Assembly (NCBI RefSeq): GCF_958298935.1
Contig: NC_084935.1
Location: forward strand, 1,250,001 to 1,314,000
Direction of reading: 5' to 3'
Length of the DNA: 64,000 nucleotides
Origin: Phragmites australis
Lineage: Eukaryota; Streptophyta; Magnoliopsida; Poales; Poaceae
Shown one piece after another: positions 46,408 through 56,850 of this stretch; positions within the stretch are counted from its first letter, which is position 1, and every line of letters begins with the position of its first letter. The translations under genes and the position numbers were made by a program. Under the pieces are notes generated by a model, which saw nothing but the letters and a program-made list of their open reading frames with translations, was not told the origin of the DNA and searched no databases.

Positions 46408-47906
46408 CTTTTTTTTCGAACACGTAGGAATTTTTTGCGTCATGACATTAAGAATAAGAGTGATATAATTTATAAGAGAAATTAGGTCTAAAATTTTTAC
46501 AAACAGTGCATTAGAACCCGCGGAGTCCAGCTCACACGCAAGACAAATAGATAAAAAATACCTCCAAACCCTCTAAACAAAGAGTCGACGGAGACTCGGC
46601 AACAAACAATCTAGCTAACATACAATAAACAACCCGGCACAGAGACACCATCTGACACACCAGGTCAACCAACAACACCCACACTAAGCAAAGCAACCTG
46701 GCAAGAACTACGTCCAACTAGCACCTCGAACAGAACACCCGGACAACCTAACAGGCAGAGCCCCGCTTACACGCCTGACAACCCAAAAGGTCGACGGCTC
46801 CCACGCCAAACCACAAGCAAGACGGGGACCTATGATGACGGAGCACAACCACTGACAAGATGTGTCGTAAGGTGAAGACAACACAGCTGAACAGGAGAAC
46901 GAACGGGTCGAACAACAATCTTTGAGGGAGGTGTGTCCTGCAAATAGTACCGCCAGCTGTAATATTAAGACATAAAGGGATTCTCCAAAGCGACACACGT
47001 AGAAAGGAAGCGGTAAAGAAACCGTCGTCGCTCATCCGGATTCCGAACAGAGTTTTCACCCGGAGAGATCCCAGTAGGGCAACTACGAGACGACGCCTCT
47101 AGGGAAGTAATGACGCTCAACGACGCCATCGTCGTCGGCAATGGCATAAAGCCAGATCGGGCTTTTGCCCATAGGTCCTCGAACCGCGGCACGACCCAGC
47201 GAATAGAGAGGTTCGACGGGTCAACCAGAGTACACACCAGAAGCACCAAGGCATAAGGCCCTGGCAAGAGACGACTATTACAGCGTGCAGCGTTAGGCAC
47301 AAGGGCATCACAGGAGGACAAGGACACCTCCAATAGCAAGGGACTGCTATGGCGAAGACTGGCCAGTAGCGATGCATGGGTTGAACCACAAGTCGACGGC
47401 AGTAAACGGCGACAGTAGGCGCACTGGAGTGGCTCACTCGGAGAGCGGCAGCCCCGTAGCCACAGGAGAGCAGTCGGTTGCCCTGAACCACACTACATTG
47501 ACGAGAAGTCCGCAGAGCCCGACGACAGCTGAGTCTGGAGCTCCCGGTCAAAGAGGAGAAGCGGAGCCTGGATCCGGACCCCCGAAGGCGGATCTGCCTC
47601 CACTGAGGACGGATCGGGCCCTAGGACGTCCGGATCCGTCCAGCCAAAGGTGAGGACGACTATGAGTCAACGCGACCGACAACGAAAGGCTAGAGGGGAG
47701 AAGGGGGAGAGAAGGGAGCTCGAGGAAGGAAAGGAACAATACCACGGTGCCCCGCTTCGGAGCCACTGCTGGCCACCACCACCGGTATCCACCTATCAAT
47801 AGTGACGGTCGGAGCAAGCTCGTTTTAGATAGGTGTTAGGCTTAGAGCTGGATCATCCTTAGAGTCACCAGAGCGGGTGACACTGGGGCCAATCTCCCTC
47901 TTCAGT
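46408..47906 (-). mobile_element. 1.5 kb LINE-tailed non-autonomous element
   Basis: Read on the minus strand the element ends CTTAATGTCATGACGC...TGTTCGAAAAAAAA, the same type of 3' end as the LINEs above, with an A-tail (T-run at 46409-46416). The 10-base words AAAATGACTT (46398-46407) and CAAATGACTT (47907-47916) are a probable TSD. The 1.5 kb body contains no reverse transcriptase or zinc knuckle that I can see and has its own GC-rich 5' part. It could be a deletion derivative or a separate non-autonomous family mobilised by a LINE. Confidence 0.55.
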
Positions 47907-47916
47907 CAAATGACTT

Positions 47917-48910
47917 GTTTTCATTGCCCACAGCGTATCATAGCTGTTCTGATAGGTTGGTGAGGTTCCTACATCGACATGCTGTCATTGGCAGTCAAGT
48001 TCTCCAATGTACGCTTGACTGTACGTCACTGTATATAATTATTAGTGTATTTAAGCATATCTAAGGAGCCATTACTTGTCAGCAAAACGTAATTTATAGC
48101 AACGGGCCCGGCCAATATTGGCTCACTCAAAACACTTGATATGCGCACAAGGTTGGAAAGAAATCTTAGTCTCTGCTATTCCAGTGAACCTACAGTAGCT
48201 GAAAACTTAAATCTAGAATGAAAAATACAACTCTACAATATGGTGTGCACGTATCCTCTATCTCAATCGTTCATCCCTCTCATCTATCCGTTGATTCTTT
48301 TATTTATATTATATTTTTATTATCTAACCATTTAGCTTGAATATTAAGACAAATACACAATCGGAGATAGAGGATGAGCGAGCACCATAGATTTAGAATT
48401 TTCCCTACCATCGCGAAGCTGCCAATCAATCAAGGTGGTTCAAGAGTCAAATCGCACAGGTTTGAGCAGCGTTGTCACGACACTTGTGCTCTTGCTTTGC
48501 CCACCAAGCGCGTTTCCGCGAACCCCCAATGCTCGCACCAAACACGGCAAACGCGACTCGACCAAGAGGCAGAAGCATATGCTGTTGCGTCGCCCACACC
48601 GATCCACCCTAGTGTCCGGAACAGCCACACGGCCCACGCCGGTGACCTCACCACGTCCCCACTACGCGACCGGGCAGCCTCGCGCCGCCGTGCCATTCCG
48701 AAAAGTCCAAGCCCGCCCGCGCAGCCTCATGTGATCGTGACCCGTCACCTCCACCTCCACCACCACATGCCTTCTCCTTCTCGTCCTCGACACACTCATT
48801 AGTCATTCCAACTCCCACCACCCTCCACCCCAAAGATTTCTCCTCTCAGCTCAGGCGCGGCAAGGGAGAAGAAGCTAGAGCAGTGAGGAGGAGTAACAAA
48901 TTACAAGAGG
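47917..48910. other. Upstream region of the small membrane-protein gene
   Basis: The left half is AT-rich and anonymous. The right half (48400-48900) is C-rich on the plus strand, as in grass promoter/leader regions; the overlapping open frames there look non-coding. Confidence 0.4.
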
Positions 48911-49297
48911 ATGATGGCGGCGAGGGGGGAGGAGTACCAATACGGCCCGCGCGGGGCGCCGCACGGACTGCTGCTGGCGGTGGTGCTGGGCCTGGTGGTG
49001 GCGGGGCCGCTGTTCCTCGGCGACGGCGGGGAGGCGATCACCGGCGCCGTGGCAGACCTCCTCGGCCCCGCGGGGCTCCTGCTGCTCCCCGTCGGCCTGA
49101 TCCTCGTCATCCGCGTCCTCTCGTCGGACCATGGCGCCGCTGCGCTCGCCAACGTGTTTACGTTCGGTGGGTCGCCCGACGCAGTTCACCGTGTCGGGGG
49201 ATCGCCGGTCGGGATCGCGCTCCTGCTGCTGCTGATCAGCGTGCTGCTGTACTACAGGTCCTCGCTGTTCGGCGGCGACGGTGGCGGCGACGAGTAG
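48911..49297 (+). CDS. Small plant membrane protein of unknown function
   Basis: A single-exon frame of 128 residues, MMAARGEEYQYGPRGAPHGL to GGDGGGDE. ATGATGGCGGCG offers two starts; the second (48914) has the better plant context. Three hydrophobic spans are visible: about 20-37 (LLLAVVLGLVVAGPLFLG), 51-70 (LGPAGLLLLPVGLILVIRVL) and 99-115 (PVGIALLLLLISVLLYY). A conserved-looking loop, FTFGGSPDAVHRVGGSPVG, lies between the last two. GC content and codon use resemble the other genuine genes here, and the frame is preceded by a C-rich leader. I recall plant-specific small transmembrane proteins of this pattern but no assigned role. The hydrophobicity and composition make it a convincing gene. 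Confidence 0.8.
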   Translation: MMAARGEEYQYGPRGAPHGLLLAVVLGLVVAGPLFLGDGGEAITGAVADLLGPAGLLLLPVGLILVIRVLSSDHGAAALANVFTFGGSPDAVHRVGGSPVGIALLLLLISVLLYYRSSLFGGDGGGDE

Positions 49298-50276
49298 AGG
49301 TGTACTAGTATACTGTAGAATGTACAAGGGCGTGCACTGTGACCTTGGCGTTTTACTTGAAAGCTAGCTTCCACTACAACTAATCCTACAAGGTGCTGCT
49401 TCGTTGCGATTTGTAAATTACGCTGGATGGCTTTGTTCTGGTTTGGAAATGTGAAGCTTCTGCTCTGTATGAGTGCATGTGTTCAAATGTTTCTGCCTGA
49501 GAGCAGGGATTTCCGGCATTAGGAGAGGAGGGTTAGGGTTCAGAATCGGTGGTTCAGGGTGCCACCGAACCGATGGTGGGCCGCGACATAACGACAGCGG
49601 GCGGGACGAGGGAGCACTGCAGGAGGAGGAAGAACCATGGGGAAGAGGAAGAAAGAAGTATGACCATCGGATCTTCATCAGATGGCTGAGATTGATCGTC
49701 TAAAGAAAAAGAAAAAAACAGGCGAGAAATAGCAACACCCTTTTTTTTCCGCCCTCAGCACTGCAGCAGGACACAGTATGAGACTATGAAGTATGAACGG
49801 CGTCCATAGTGAAGCTGCTTTTGGGCCGACTGGTTAATCAATTATCACAAGTAGCCCAAGAGAATATTATCCAAAGCCCAGCCCAGCCCAGCCCAGCCCA
49901 GCCCAGCCCAGCCCAGCCAATATTTTTCAACCAACATATATATCAGAGTGCTTTGTTATACAATTTCCTTAATTTTATGTGCATTGCAACAGTCGAAGCA
50001 AAGCAGTGAACCAGAGAGGGAGGTGACAGGCATTGACTCAGATTCACAGTGAAGAATAGTAACAGAAGAGGCAAAGCATTTGAAAATGTGAGATTCTGCT
50101 CATGCCTTTATCGTCGGATTTCAAACACCTGAGAGAGAACACTCCCAATGCTGTGCATGCTTCACGCCGCAGGCGTTCGAGTGTATTTTGAACAGCTACC
50201 ACCCAGCAAGGTTTAGCGTTGCTCTGTTTCCCTGCAAGCAAAAAATATCACCACTATCTACAAAAGTGAAATTAAG
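49298..50276. other. 3' flank and intergenic DNA with a pentanucleotide repeat
   Basis: It probably holds the 3' UTR of the small membrane-protein gene, then anonymous sequence. The only structured part is a GCCCA microsatellite at 49876-49918. Confidence 0.45.
49876..49918. repeat. GCCCA pentanucleotide microsatellite
   Basis: About eight and a half perfect copies of GCCCA in tandem. Confidence 0.95.
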
Positions 50277-50556
50277 GCCCTGTTTGGATGTTGTAGGTTT
50301 CAAAAACTACGGTATTGAGAATCTACAGTTTTAGAAGTTAGAACCATGTAATACCTAGGTTTAGAAAAAAGAGGTTTCTGGTGAAGTTTTCGAAACTCCA
50401 AAAAGACTACAATTTTAGCAATACTATGGTTTTCAAAACTACAAGATTTGTTACATCCAAACACCAAACACCTCATAGTTTTCCAAAACCAAAGTATTTT
50501 GTAAAACCATAGAATTTTTTCCAAAACCCTAAAAATACTTTGTATCCAAATAGGGC
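50277..50556. mobile_element. MITE-like element with GGCCCTGTTTGGAT ends
   Basis: It begins GGCCCTGTTTGGATG and ends ATCCAAATAGGGCC, an imperfect inverted repeat. The 280-bp interior consists of AT-rich inverted and direct repeats of AAAACTA / TAGTTTT type that could fold into a long hairpin. No target-site duplication is convincing, so I cannot choose between hAT and Harbinger derivatives. Confidence 0.6.
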
Positions 50557-52118
50557 CGAAGAGTCGTAGATGATCCAGGTTACAAAAGGTTGATAATGCA
50601 GATCAGTTCTGATTTTTTTGTTTTTACATATACCATCTCCCAAACTCCATCACACTGCAGAGTGCTGAATCATGTGAGGAAATTTTAACTGCTGTAGTAA
50701 TCAACAATTCACCACTGTTACTGACATAGCTAGTACCAAGATGCGATCCATGGTGTGGTATATTGGGCACAATAGAGGTAGTATAATCTATACATTCCAT
50801 AATTCAAGAGGCCAAGTACACTAACTACAATTGTTAACACCCAATCACATGAACAGATTAGCTGCTACCAAACTGTTGAATTAGTCCCACGATCATATTT
50901 AGGCTTTTTATGAAGGCAAATTGATATAATGGTTGAATCTAATCATGTCACCACCGTATCAGAACAGTCAGCACCCATTGGAGTAACTGATTCCATATAA
51001 GTTCAACCCAACTGAAATCCATTCTGATGTCGCAATAAGCCAATAATATCAAGCTATCTGCATGATGCAGCTTAATTCAAAATACGGCAAACAGCATAGT
51101 AGTAAACCAATTCCAACAACACAATTGCACGCATAATTATGTTCCTGGTGGAGGAGAATTCAGCGGTACCCAGTGACTCTCAAAGCCAATAGAAGTATGG
51201 AGCAAACTGCCTTAATTTTTGGTGGAAGCTCAAGTGGATGGGGCACTACTTACTGATGCCAGGGTTGGAGGTAGTGGGATGGTCTATCGAGATACCAGAG
51301 GCGACATTTTGAATGGCTCAGCAATGCATGAAGAACATGCCGGTGATCCATAACTAGCTGAATTTCTAGCATGAGGGCGGGCGGTGCAGCTGGCTGAAGA
51401 AATCATTGCGTCAAAACTGCTCCTCGGGGTGCACTGTGCAGGAGACCGGGCCAAGTTAAATAAGGGGATACATATATGTTCATGTCTAGTATGCACTGGT
51501 GCCAACTAGCACCAGGGCTGCGATGGTGTAGATTCATGGGTCCTATAGCAGCTAACCTAACCTTGATATAACACTTGCCAAGTAAATTGAATCCAGACTG
51601 GTGCAATATGGCATGGTGCACACAGATTTTTTTCTCATGTCTGGCCTTGTGATCCAGTCATCTAGGAAATCGAACAAAAATCTAGCATGTTTCTGTCATC
51701 TTCCTTTCTCAAAGGACAACGCTATACCAGCCTAGTTCTAAACATGAACACCTAGGAAAAAATTCCACATTTCCCAGAAGCAATGCACTCAGTCACGTCC
51801 ATTACAATCGAATATATCAATTTTAAACAGCAACTTATCCCTCCACAATCTACCGAAACTCTAAGTCGATCCTTGTAAAGAAAACAAAGTTCTTACTTCT
51901 CGTGAAGCAATAATCAGAGGTGGCACCACCCACAATACTGTCTCAGAGCAAACGACATATCTGCGATCAGGTCAAATATGACAATAGGTTATTCGATTAT
52001 TTGAACTAAGCAAACATAAACCTCAAACGAAGGCGCTTATAACAAGAAAGCATGTCATATCTTACCTCTGAAACATGCATGCTAATTGTTTTACACCTGC
52101 AGCAACAAAGTCTGCAAG
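50557..52118. other. Intergenic region containing one retroelement remnant
   Basis: Mostly anonymous AT-rich DNA. The only coding-like trace is an RNase H fragment at 51221-51460 (separate entry). The part next to 52118 is presumably the 3' UTR of the F-box gene. Confidence 0.4.
51221..51460 (+). pseudogene. RNase H-like (RVT_3) retroelement fragment, broken
   Basis: One frame reads VEAQVDGALLTDARVGGSGM and VYRDTRGDILNGSAMHEE, a stop, then LAEFLA, another stop, and GRAVQLAEEIIAS. The pattern D-G-A ... GGSGMVYRD..G ... AE...A...A matches the plant reverse-transcriptase-like RNase H domain (PF13456). It is found at the end of LINE ORF2 and in stand-alone plant genes. With stops and no partners it is a dead fragment. 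Confidence 0.5.
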
Positions 52119-53249
52119 TCACAGCTCCAGTGCAAGACAATGCGTGATTGCTGATCCTCTTGGCGAGTCTGGAAACAGAACAGTGTCCCTAGAGACCACC
52201 TTTCCCCTTAGCTGCCTCTCTTCGGCCCTCGTAACCTCAATGATGGCCCAGTCAATCACCACCATGCTCCTGAATTCCCCCTTCCCCTTTCCTCTCCCTT
52301 TCCACTTCCCTTCCCAAACCAAGTATAGCAATCCGCCGACATTGGCAAGCGTGGCGCCACACAGGAACCTCGGCAGCTCCCTCTCCAGCCCCTCCACGGT
52401 GCTCCAGGAATCAGTGTCCGGGTCATAACCCTTGACCTGCCCCAAGTAATCGTAGGAGTATAGGATTCCACCAACCACGGCAGCACGGCCCTTCCACCCC
52501 ATGTCAAGCACCGGAGAGACCGGCGCCCACGCCTCCGCGGGTGGTGCCGCCGGATCGTAGGCCAAGCCGCCACGGTCTGCCACCGCAAGGACCTTCCCGG
52601 AGAGCGACGCGCAACCGTGCATCCACTTCTCACGGAGGTGGGGCGGGCTGGCGACAGTTTTCCACTTCGCGTTCTGGGAGGAGAGGTCAAGAGCCTCGGC
52701 CCAGAAGGGGGACGAGGGAACGCAACCGCCGGCGACGAAAAGTACCCCGGCGTGCGCGACGGCGGCGGCGAACTCCCGGGGAGAGGAGAGGCGCGGGCCG
52801 ACGGACCAGGATCTGGTCCGGGGGTCCAAGACTTGCACGGACGCAGCGGGGACCCCGGAGACGGATCCGCCTACGAGGAAGAGCTGACACTCGTCGGCAG
52901 CGGCCGACGAGGAGGACGAGACGGGGATCGGAGGGGAGGGGAGGGGTAGAGGGGGCCACCCGGGATGCGGGAGCAGGAGAAAGAAGAGGAGGGACGCCGA
53001 GTAGGGCGGCCGGAGGGAGAGGAGGATGTGGGGGTCGGAGAGGTGTAGGCGTCGGCGCGCGGCGAGTAGGGGCTCCGGGTGGCGGCACAGGAGGGCGTGG
53101 AAGGCGCGGGAGACGAGGGCGAGGGACGAGTGCGCGGCACGCGGCAGGAGCGCGATGCAGTGGACGGACAAGTCATCTGGGAGCGCCGGGATGAGGCTCC
53201 CGCGGATCACTTCCGTCGGCGGAGGCGTCGAGGTGGACTCGGTGGACAT
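52119..53249 (-). CDS. F-box/kelch-repeat protein
   Basis: An intronless minus-strand frame. The open frame extends to 53402, but the first stretch is low-complexity and the likely start is the ATG at 53249 (MSTESTSTPPPTEVIRG), giving 376 residues. An F-box occupies about residues 16-60 (LIPALPDDLSVHCIALLPRA and HSSLALVSRAFHALLC). Kelch-type beta-propeller repeats follow, with QVLDPRTRSWSVGPRLSSPR, HAGVLFVAGGCV, LSGKVLAVADRGGLAYDP, VGGILYSYDYLGQVKGYDPD and SWSTVEGLERELPR. F-box proteins link substrates to SKP1-cullin-F-box ubiquitin ligases, with the propeller as the substrate receptor. The layout resembles Arabidopsis SKIP25 (from memory). An inverted-repeat element begins about 170 bp upstream of the start. 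Confidence 0.88.
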   Translation of the reverse strand: MSTESTSTPPPTEVIRGSLIPALPDDLSVHCIALLPRAAHSSLALVSRAFHALLCRHPEPLLAARRRLHLSDPHILLSLRPPYSASLLFFLLLPHPGWPPLPLPSPPIPVSSSSSAAADECQLFLVGGSVSGVPAASVQVLDPRTRSWSVGPRLSSPREFAAAVAHAGVLFVAGGCVPSSPFWAEALDLSSQNAKWKTVASPPHLREKWMHGCASLSGKVLAVADRGGLAYDPAAPPAEAWAPVSPVLDMGWKGRAAVVGGILYSYDYLGQVKGYDPDTDSWSTVEGLERELPRFLCGATLANVGGLLYLVWEGKWKGRGKGKGEFRSMVVIDWAIIEVTRAEERQLRGKVVSRDTVLFPDSPRGSAITHCLALEL

Positions 53250-53416
53250 GGCTCGACGTCGGCGGCGGTGCAAGGAGACTGGGTGGGGACGTCGTGCTAC
53301 GAGGGAGCACCGACTCGACGAAGGGTTTCTGACAACATGGGCTGTCCTTTTGGCCCAGTAAGCACCGTGGGCCTCAGTGTAGTATATAGCAGAATTGCTC
53401 AAGGCCCTATTACACT

Positions 53417-53770
53417 AAGGATAAAATATGTTATGTGCCCTTCAACTATCGCCAAAATTTGTTTTTCCTCCATAAATCCAATCCCATTTATCGAGGACAT
53501 GGGAGGGCAGAAAGAGAGGGAGGAAGAAGAAGATGAGTTAGAGATTGACAGGTGGGCTCTACTGCCACACAAGCGCCACATAAGTTGGACGCTGCACATT
53601 TTGCCACAGTGAACGTGTCAGCTGGGATGAAATCGGGTGGAAAAGAGTCAGGAAGGAATTTTATCTGGTATTGATAGTTTAAAGAGGTCCGGTAAATGGT
53701 ATTGAACTTGATGGAGGAAAAACAGATTTTCATGATAGTTGAGGGATACAAAATGAACTTTTTTTCTTAA
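53417..53770. mobile_element. Long-inverted-repeat MITE upstream of the F-box gene
   Basis: The left arm (about 53417-53500: CCTTCAACTATCGCC, TTTGTTTTTCCTCCAT and CCCATTT) matches the reverse complement of the right arm (about 53680-53770: CCTCAACTATCATG, TCTGTTTTTCCTCCAT, ACCATTT). The arms of about 85 bp surround a spacer of about 180 bp. Transcription through it would give a hairpin. No TSD was found. Confidence 0.6.
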
Positions 53771-54383
53771 ACTATTTTGGATCCTTTTTCTTGTTTGCCA
53801 ACTATTTTATATTTTTATCCTTGACATGCTCATAGATGAGAGTCAAGACATGCACTCTGTGATGAATGTAACATCTATTTCAAGATTTCAACGTATGGCA
53901 CTCTTGAAATTTTGCTCTGACAGATACTTTTCGCTCTAGCAAAAACAGATTTGAACAAATTTTCAGAGCATGGCTATCGAGTACACAATGTCCAACCATC
54001 GAAATCCTTCACCTCTTCTCCTCCATACTATGCAGGTTTACCAAATTATCTGACTTCAAGCAACGATTAAAATTTTATCGAAATTTTGATGAAATTTTAT
54101 TAATTTTAGAGGGCAACAAAATATCTAATTCCTAAATTTTCTTTCACTAACATATGAACCGAAATTTTAACAAAATTTTATAAATTTCGGTCTTTTCACT
54201 GGTGAAAAAAATGTAAAACCTATTGAAATCCCTGGCTTCAAGTAACTGAGGTACCTCGAGCATGCATGATATCAGAACAAAATCTAAACCTCAGACACCA
54301 TCACCACAGGCCTCAGCTGAAGATAAGCCTTATCCTGCAGTGGCGCGACCGCAGCGACCCACGTCGGACTCTTACGCCGACCT
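53771..54383. other. Intergenic DNA between the F-box and PsbX genes
   Basis: AT-rich; a short direct repeat of CGAAATTTT / CAAAATTTTA words is seen at 54060-54200. No gene is apparent. The last 100 bp belong to the PsbX promoter. Confidence 0.4.
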
Positions 54384-54393
54384 GCCACGTGGC
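54384..54393 (+). promoter_or_regulatory. G-box in the PsbX promoter
   Basis: GCCACGTGGC, a perfect 10-bp palindrome with the CACGTG core, 120 bp before the PsbX start codon. G-boxes bind bZIP and bHLH (PIF/HY5 class) factors and are typical of light-regulated nuclear photosynthesis genes. This fits the product. Confidence 0.7.
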
Positions 54394-54512
54394 ACCAGCC
54401 AAACCTACTTTAACCTCGTCCGCGCCAACCATGTCCATCCCCACACACGCCTCCCGCGCCAAGGAAACGCCACACACGTTCGTGCGTGCGTGACCTCGCG
54501 TCGATCCTGGCC

Positions 54513-54863
54513 ATGGCCACCGCGTCTTTGTCCGCCGTCGCGGCGCCGCTGTCCGTCGCCGGGCTGAAGAAGCCGCTCGGCGCCGTGCCGTCGTTCCAGC
54601 CCCTGCAGCCGAGGGCCAGGCCCGCCGCCAGGATGGCCGTCCGGGCGTCGGCGTCCATGAAGGAGAAGGCGGCGGCCGGGCTGACCGCGGCGGCCGTTGC
54701 GACGGCGCTGGTCCTGCCGGACATCGCTGAGGCAGCGCAAGGTGAGCTGACCCCGTCGCTCAAGAACTTCCTGCTCAGCATCGTGTCCGGCGGGGTCGTG
54801 CTCGTGGCCATCGTCGGCGCCGTCGTTGCCGTCTCCAACTTCGACCCCGTCAAGCGGACCTGA
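54513..54863 (+). CDS. PSBX: Photosystem II subunit PsbX, plastid precursor
   Basis: An intronless frame of 116 residues, the normal precursor length. The ATG at 54513 sits in a CCATGG context; the upstream in-frame codons (from 54486) are taken as leader. Residues 1 to about 45 are a Ser/Ala/Arg-rich chloroplast transit peptide ([20 protein letters not shown]...[12 protein letters not shown]). Residues 50-75 form a thylakoid signal ([26 protein letters not shown]). The mature subunit of about 41 residues follows: [19 protein letters not shown], one membrane span (about 86-106), and the invariant end [10 protein letters not shown]. PsbX is a one-span protein at the edge of the photosystem II core next to cytochrome b559 and affects quinone turnover. 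The gene is very GC-rich, and the G-box upstream suggests light control. Confidence 0.95.
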   Translation: MATASLSAVAAPLSVAGLKKPLGAVPSFQPLQPRARPAARMAVRASASMKEKAAAGLTAAAVATALVLPDIAEAAQGELTPSLKNFLLSIVSGGVVLVAIVGAVVAVSNFDPVKRT

Positions 54864-55091
54864 TCGATCGCTTTTTCGTTCGGAGGCACGTCTCCCTCCG
54901 CTGTATGATGTAACTTGTTCTTTTGGCGATTGATGAAACGGATTTATGATATCGAGTTTGAGTTAATCGTTGCTTTTGTTATATGCATGCATGTTGTAAA
55001 GTTTTAACCGGTGTTTGTACTTGAACGTTTACTTCCGAAGCTATTTGGTGGCTAAATATCTCATTGTTTGGTAAGCGATCTGTAGATATCA

Positions 55092-56043
55092 CCAAGGCCT
55101 CGTTTGGTTCCCCTATAAGAATCCCTGAATTTGTAATTGGACCTGACTAAATGCTAGTGTTTGATTGCATTGAAAATCAGAAATGGAATTTGAGCCTAAT
55201 TTTTACTGGATTTTCGGCACAACTAAATTGCAAGCCGCTCAATACCGAGCTTAAGAGGTCTGAATCAACTAGAAACAGCTCGTCCTCTAAAAAAAAAAGA
55301 TTGCTCCTGTTCATGGCTGCAACGATCACGAGACACGACATGTCGCTGGCAAAGTAAACTTTACCCGCCGCCGGTGAACTCGACCTCGCCGCCAGCGAAC
55401 TCGACTCTACCTGTCACCTTTCGACCTTGCCGCCGACGAATGTGATCTCGTTGCTCGTCGTTGGCGAAATCGACCTCACTGTCGTGGCTGCGAGCTCGAC
55501 CCTGCCCGTCACTGGAAAAATCGACCTCACAACCCGTCGAGGAACTCGACCTTCCCGTCCTCCGGTGACCCGTTCCAATCTCCAACGGTTTCTCTCCGAT
55601 GACTTCTCCCTCGTCTTCTTAAACTCCGGCACCTACATCTTGTCTTCTTCAATGCTGTCGGGGCCGTTGGTTGAGCTGCACGCGGAGGAGGATACCCCTG
55701 TTGGGCACAAGATCCTGCAACTAATTGCCAGCCTCCATTTCTACGTCTAGATCCACCGCGGCAATTAGCTCTGATGAGACCTCACCGGCGACCTAGATGA
55801 GCTCCTTTAAGCCGCCGTCGAGCACTACCTACACCAGGCGTGTGTGAAGCCAAGCCAGTTTCACTTCTTTTTGCAACCGAACATGATTTGGAATTTGCTA
55901 GTAGTTCGATTTCCATTATGTGATTCATATGACAACCAAACACAATAATTGGTATTGGAGAACAATACAATTCCCTCTTGGATTTGCATTGCAGCCCAAT
56001 GCAATTCATTCATGCCAATTTAGGGATCCAAACGGAGCCTTGG
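55092..56043. mobile_element. Non-autonomous inverted-repeat element with a GC-rich core
   Basis: The left end CCAAGGCCTCGTTTGGTTCC matches the reverse complement of the right end CCAAGGCTCCGTTTGGATCC with few changes. AT-rich arms surround a GC-rich block (about 55365-55680) with repeated CTCGACC words and an open frame in each direction. This is the layout of a Pack-type element that captured gene sequence, but I cannot name a donor gene. No TSD is clear. Confidence 0.5.
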
Positions 56044-56206
56044 GAAAAAGTAAATTATGATACACCTAGATTAGGCCAAACTATCACAACTTCATAAAAA
56101 ATGCACTTTTATAATTAGATTTCATGAAACTATATTATTTTTATTAATGGGTCTCATTTGTTGTCGTTTCCTTAAAGTATTTATCAATCATGGCAAGTTC
56201 AGAAAA

Positions 56207-56850
56207 AAATATATATCATGAGTTCATAGCTATCAAGGCCTGCTACTTAAAAACATAAAATTGTTGCGGTACCATAAAAACTAAGGGGTCTAATGAGGCA
56301 CTATTATTTTTTCACGCTTCATAATCTTCATGTGCCTGAAAACGAGATGCATCAATCAAGCGAGAAGAACAGCAACGGAGGTTAGGTGAGGTGGTTGATT
56401 GGGGGGGGGGATCCTTCGTCGTTGGACTTAGAAGAGGTCCTGGAGAGGGAGGCTGCCCCGCGGAGGAGACGAGCATGAGGGTGGAGTGACAAGGCAGCGA
56501 AAGATGGCAAGTGGGTCAGTGCCAGGGCAGGAGAGACAAGGATACCGGGTTACCGCAGCGGCGAGCGACACTATGAATCCGATGGTGAGAGTGCCGCCGA
56601 AGACTAGTGGAGGACAACAGGAGGTGGGGGCGTGCACGCGAGCTGCCAAAGATGCATGCATGCAGACGGGTGGGTGAGTTGTTCATGCCAGCATGCGTAG
56701 GGAGGAGAATCAGTCGAAGGAAGAAGAATGGAGAAGGGCCATCCGATCATGAGTTCATGGCTATTAAGACCTACTACATAAAGAACACAAAATTGTTGTG
56801 GTACCACTAAAAATGAAGGATCTGCCAAGGCACCATTATTTTATTTCCCA
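56207..56850. repeat. Pair of direct repeats of about 100 bp, 540 bp apart
   Basis: Copy 1 (about 56213-56310) and copy 2 (about 56749-56850) share ATCATGAGTTCAT, GGCTAT(C/T)AAG, CTACT, AAAATTGTTG, GGTACCA, AAAAA and GGCACTATTATTTT / GGCACCATTATTTT in order. The GC-rich segment between them is unique. It could be a small non-autonomous retroelement with degenerate LTR-like repeats or a simple local duplication. Confidence 0.55.

Noticed and set aside
53250..53402. Extended N-terminus of the F-box protein (start at 53402)
   Set aside because: The extra 51 residues are low-complexity and basic without family resemblance; the ATG at 53249 directly precedes the plausible protein.
54486..54512. 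Upstream in-frame start for PsbX
   Set aside because: The downstream ATG in a CCATGG context gives the normal precursor length and a typical transit peptide.
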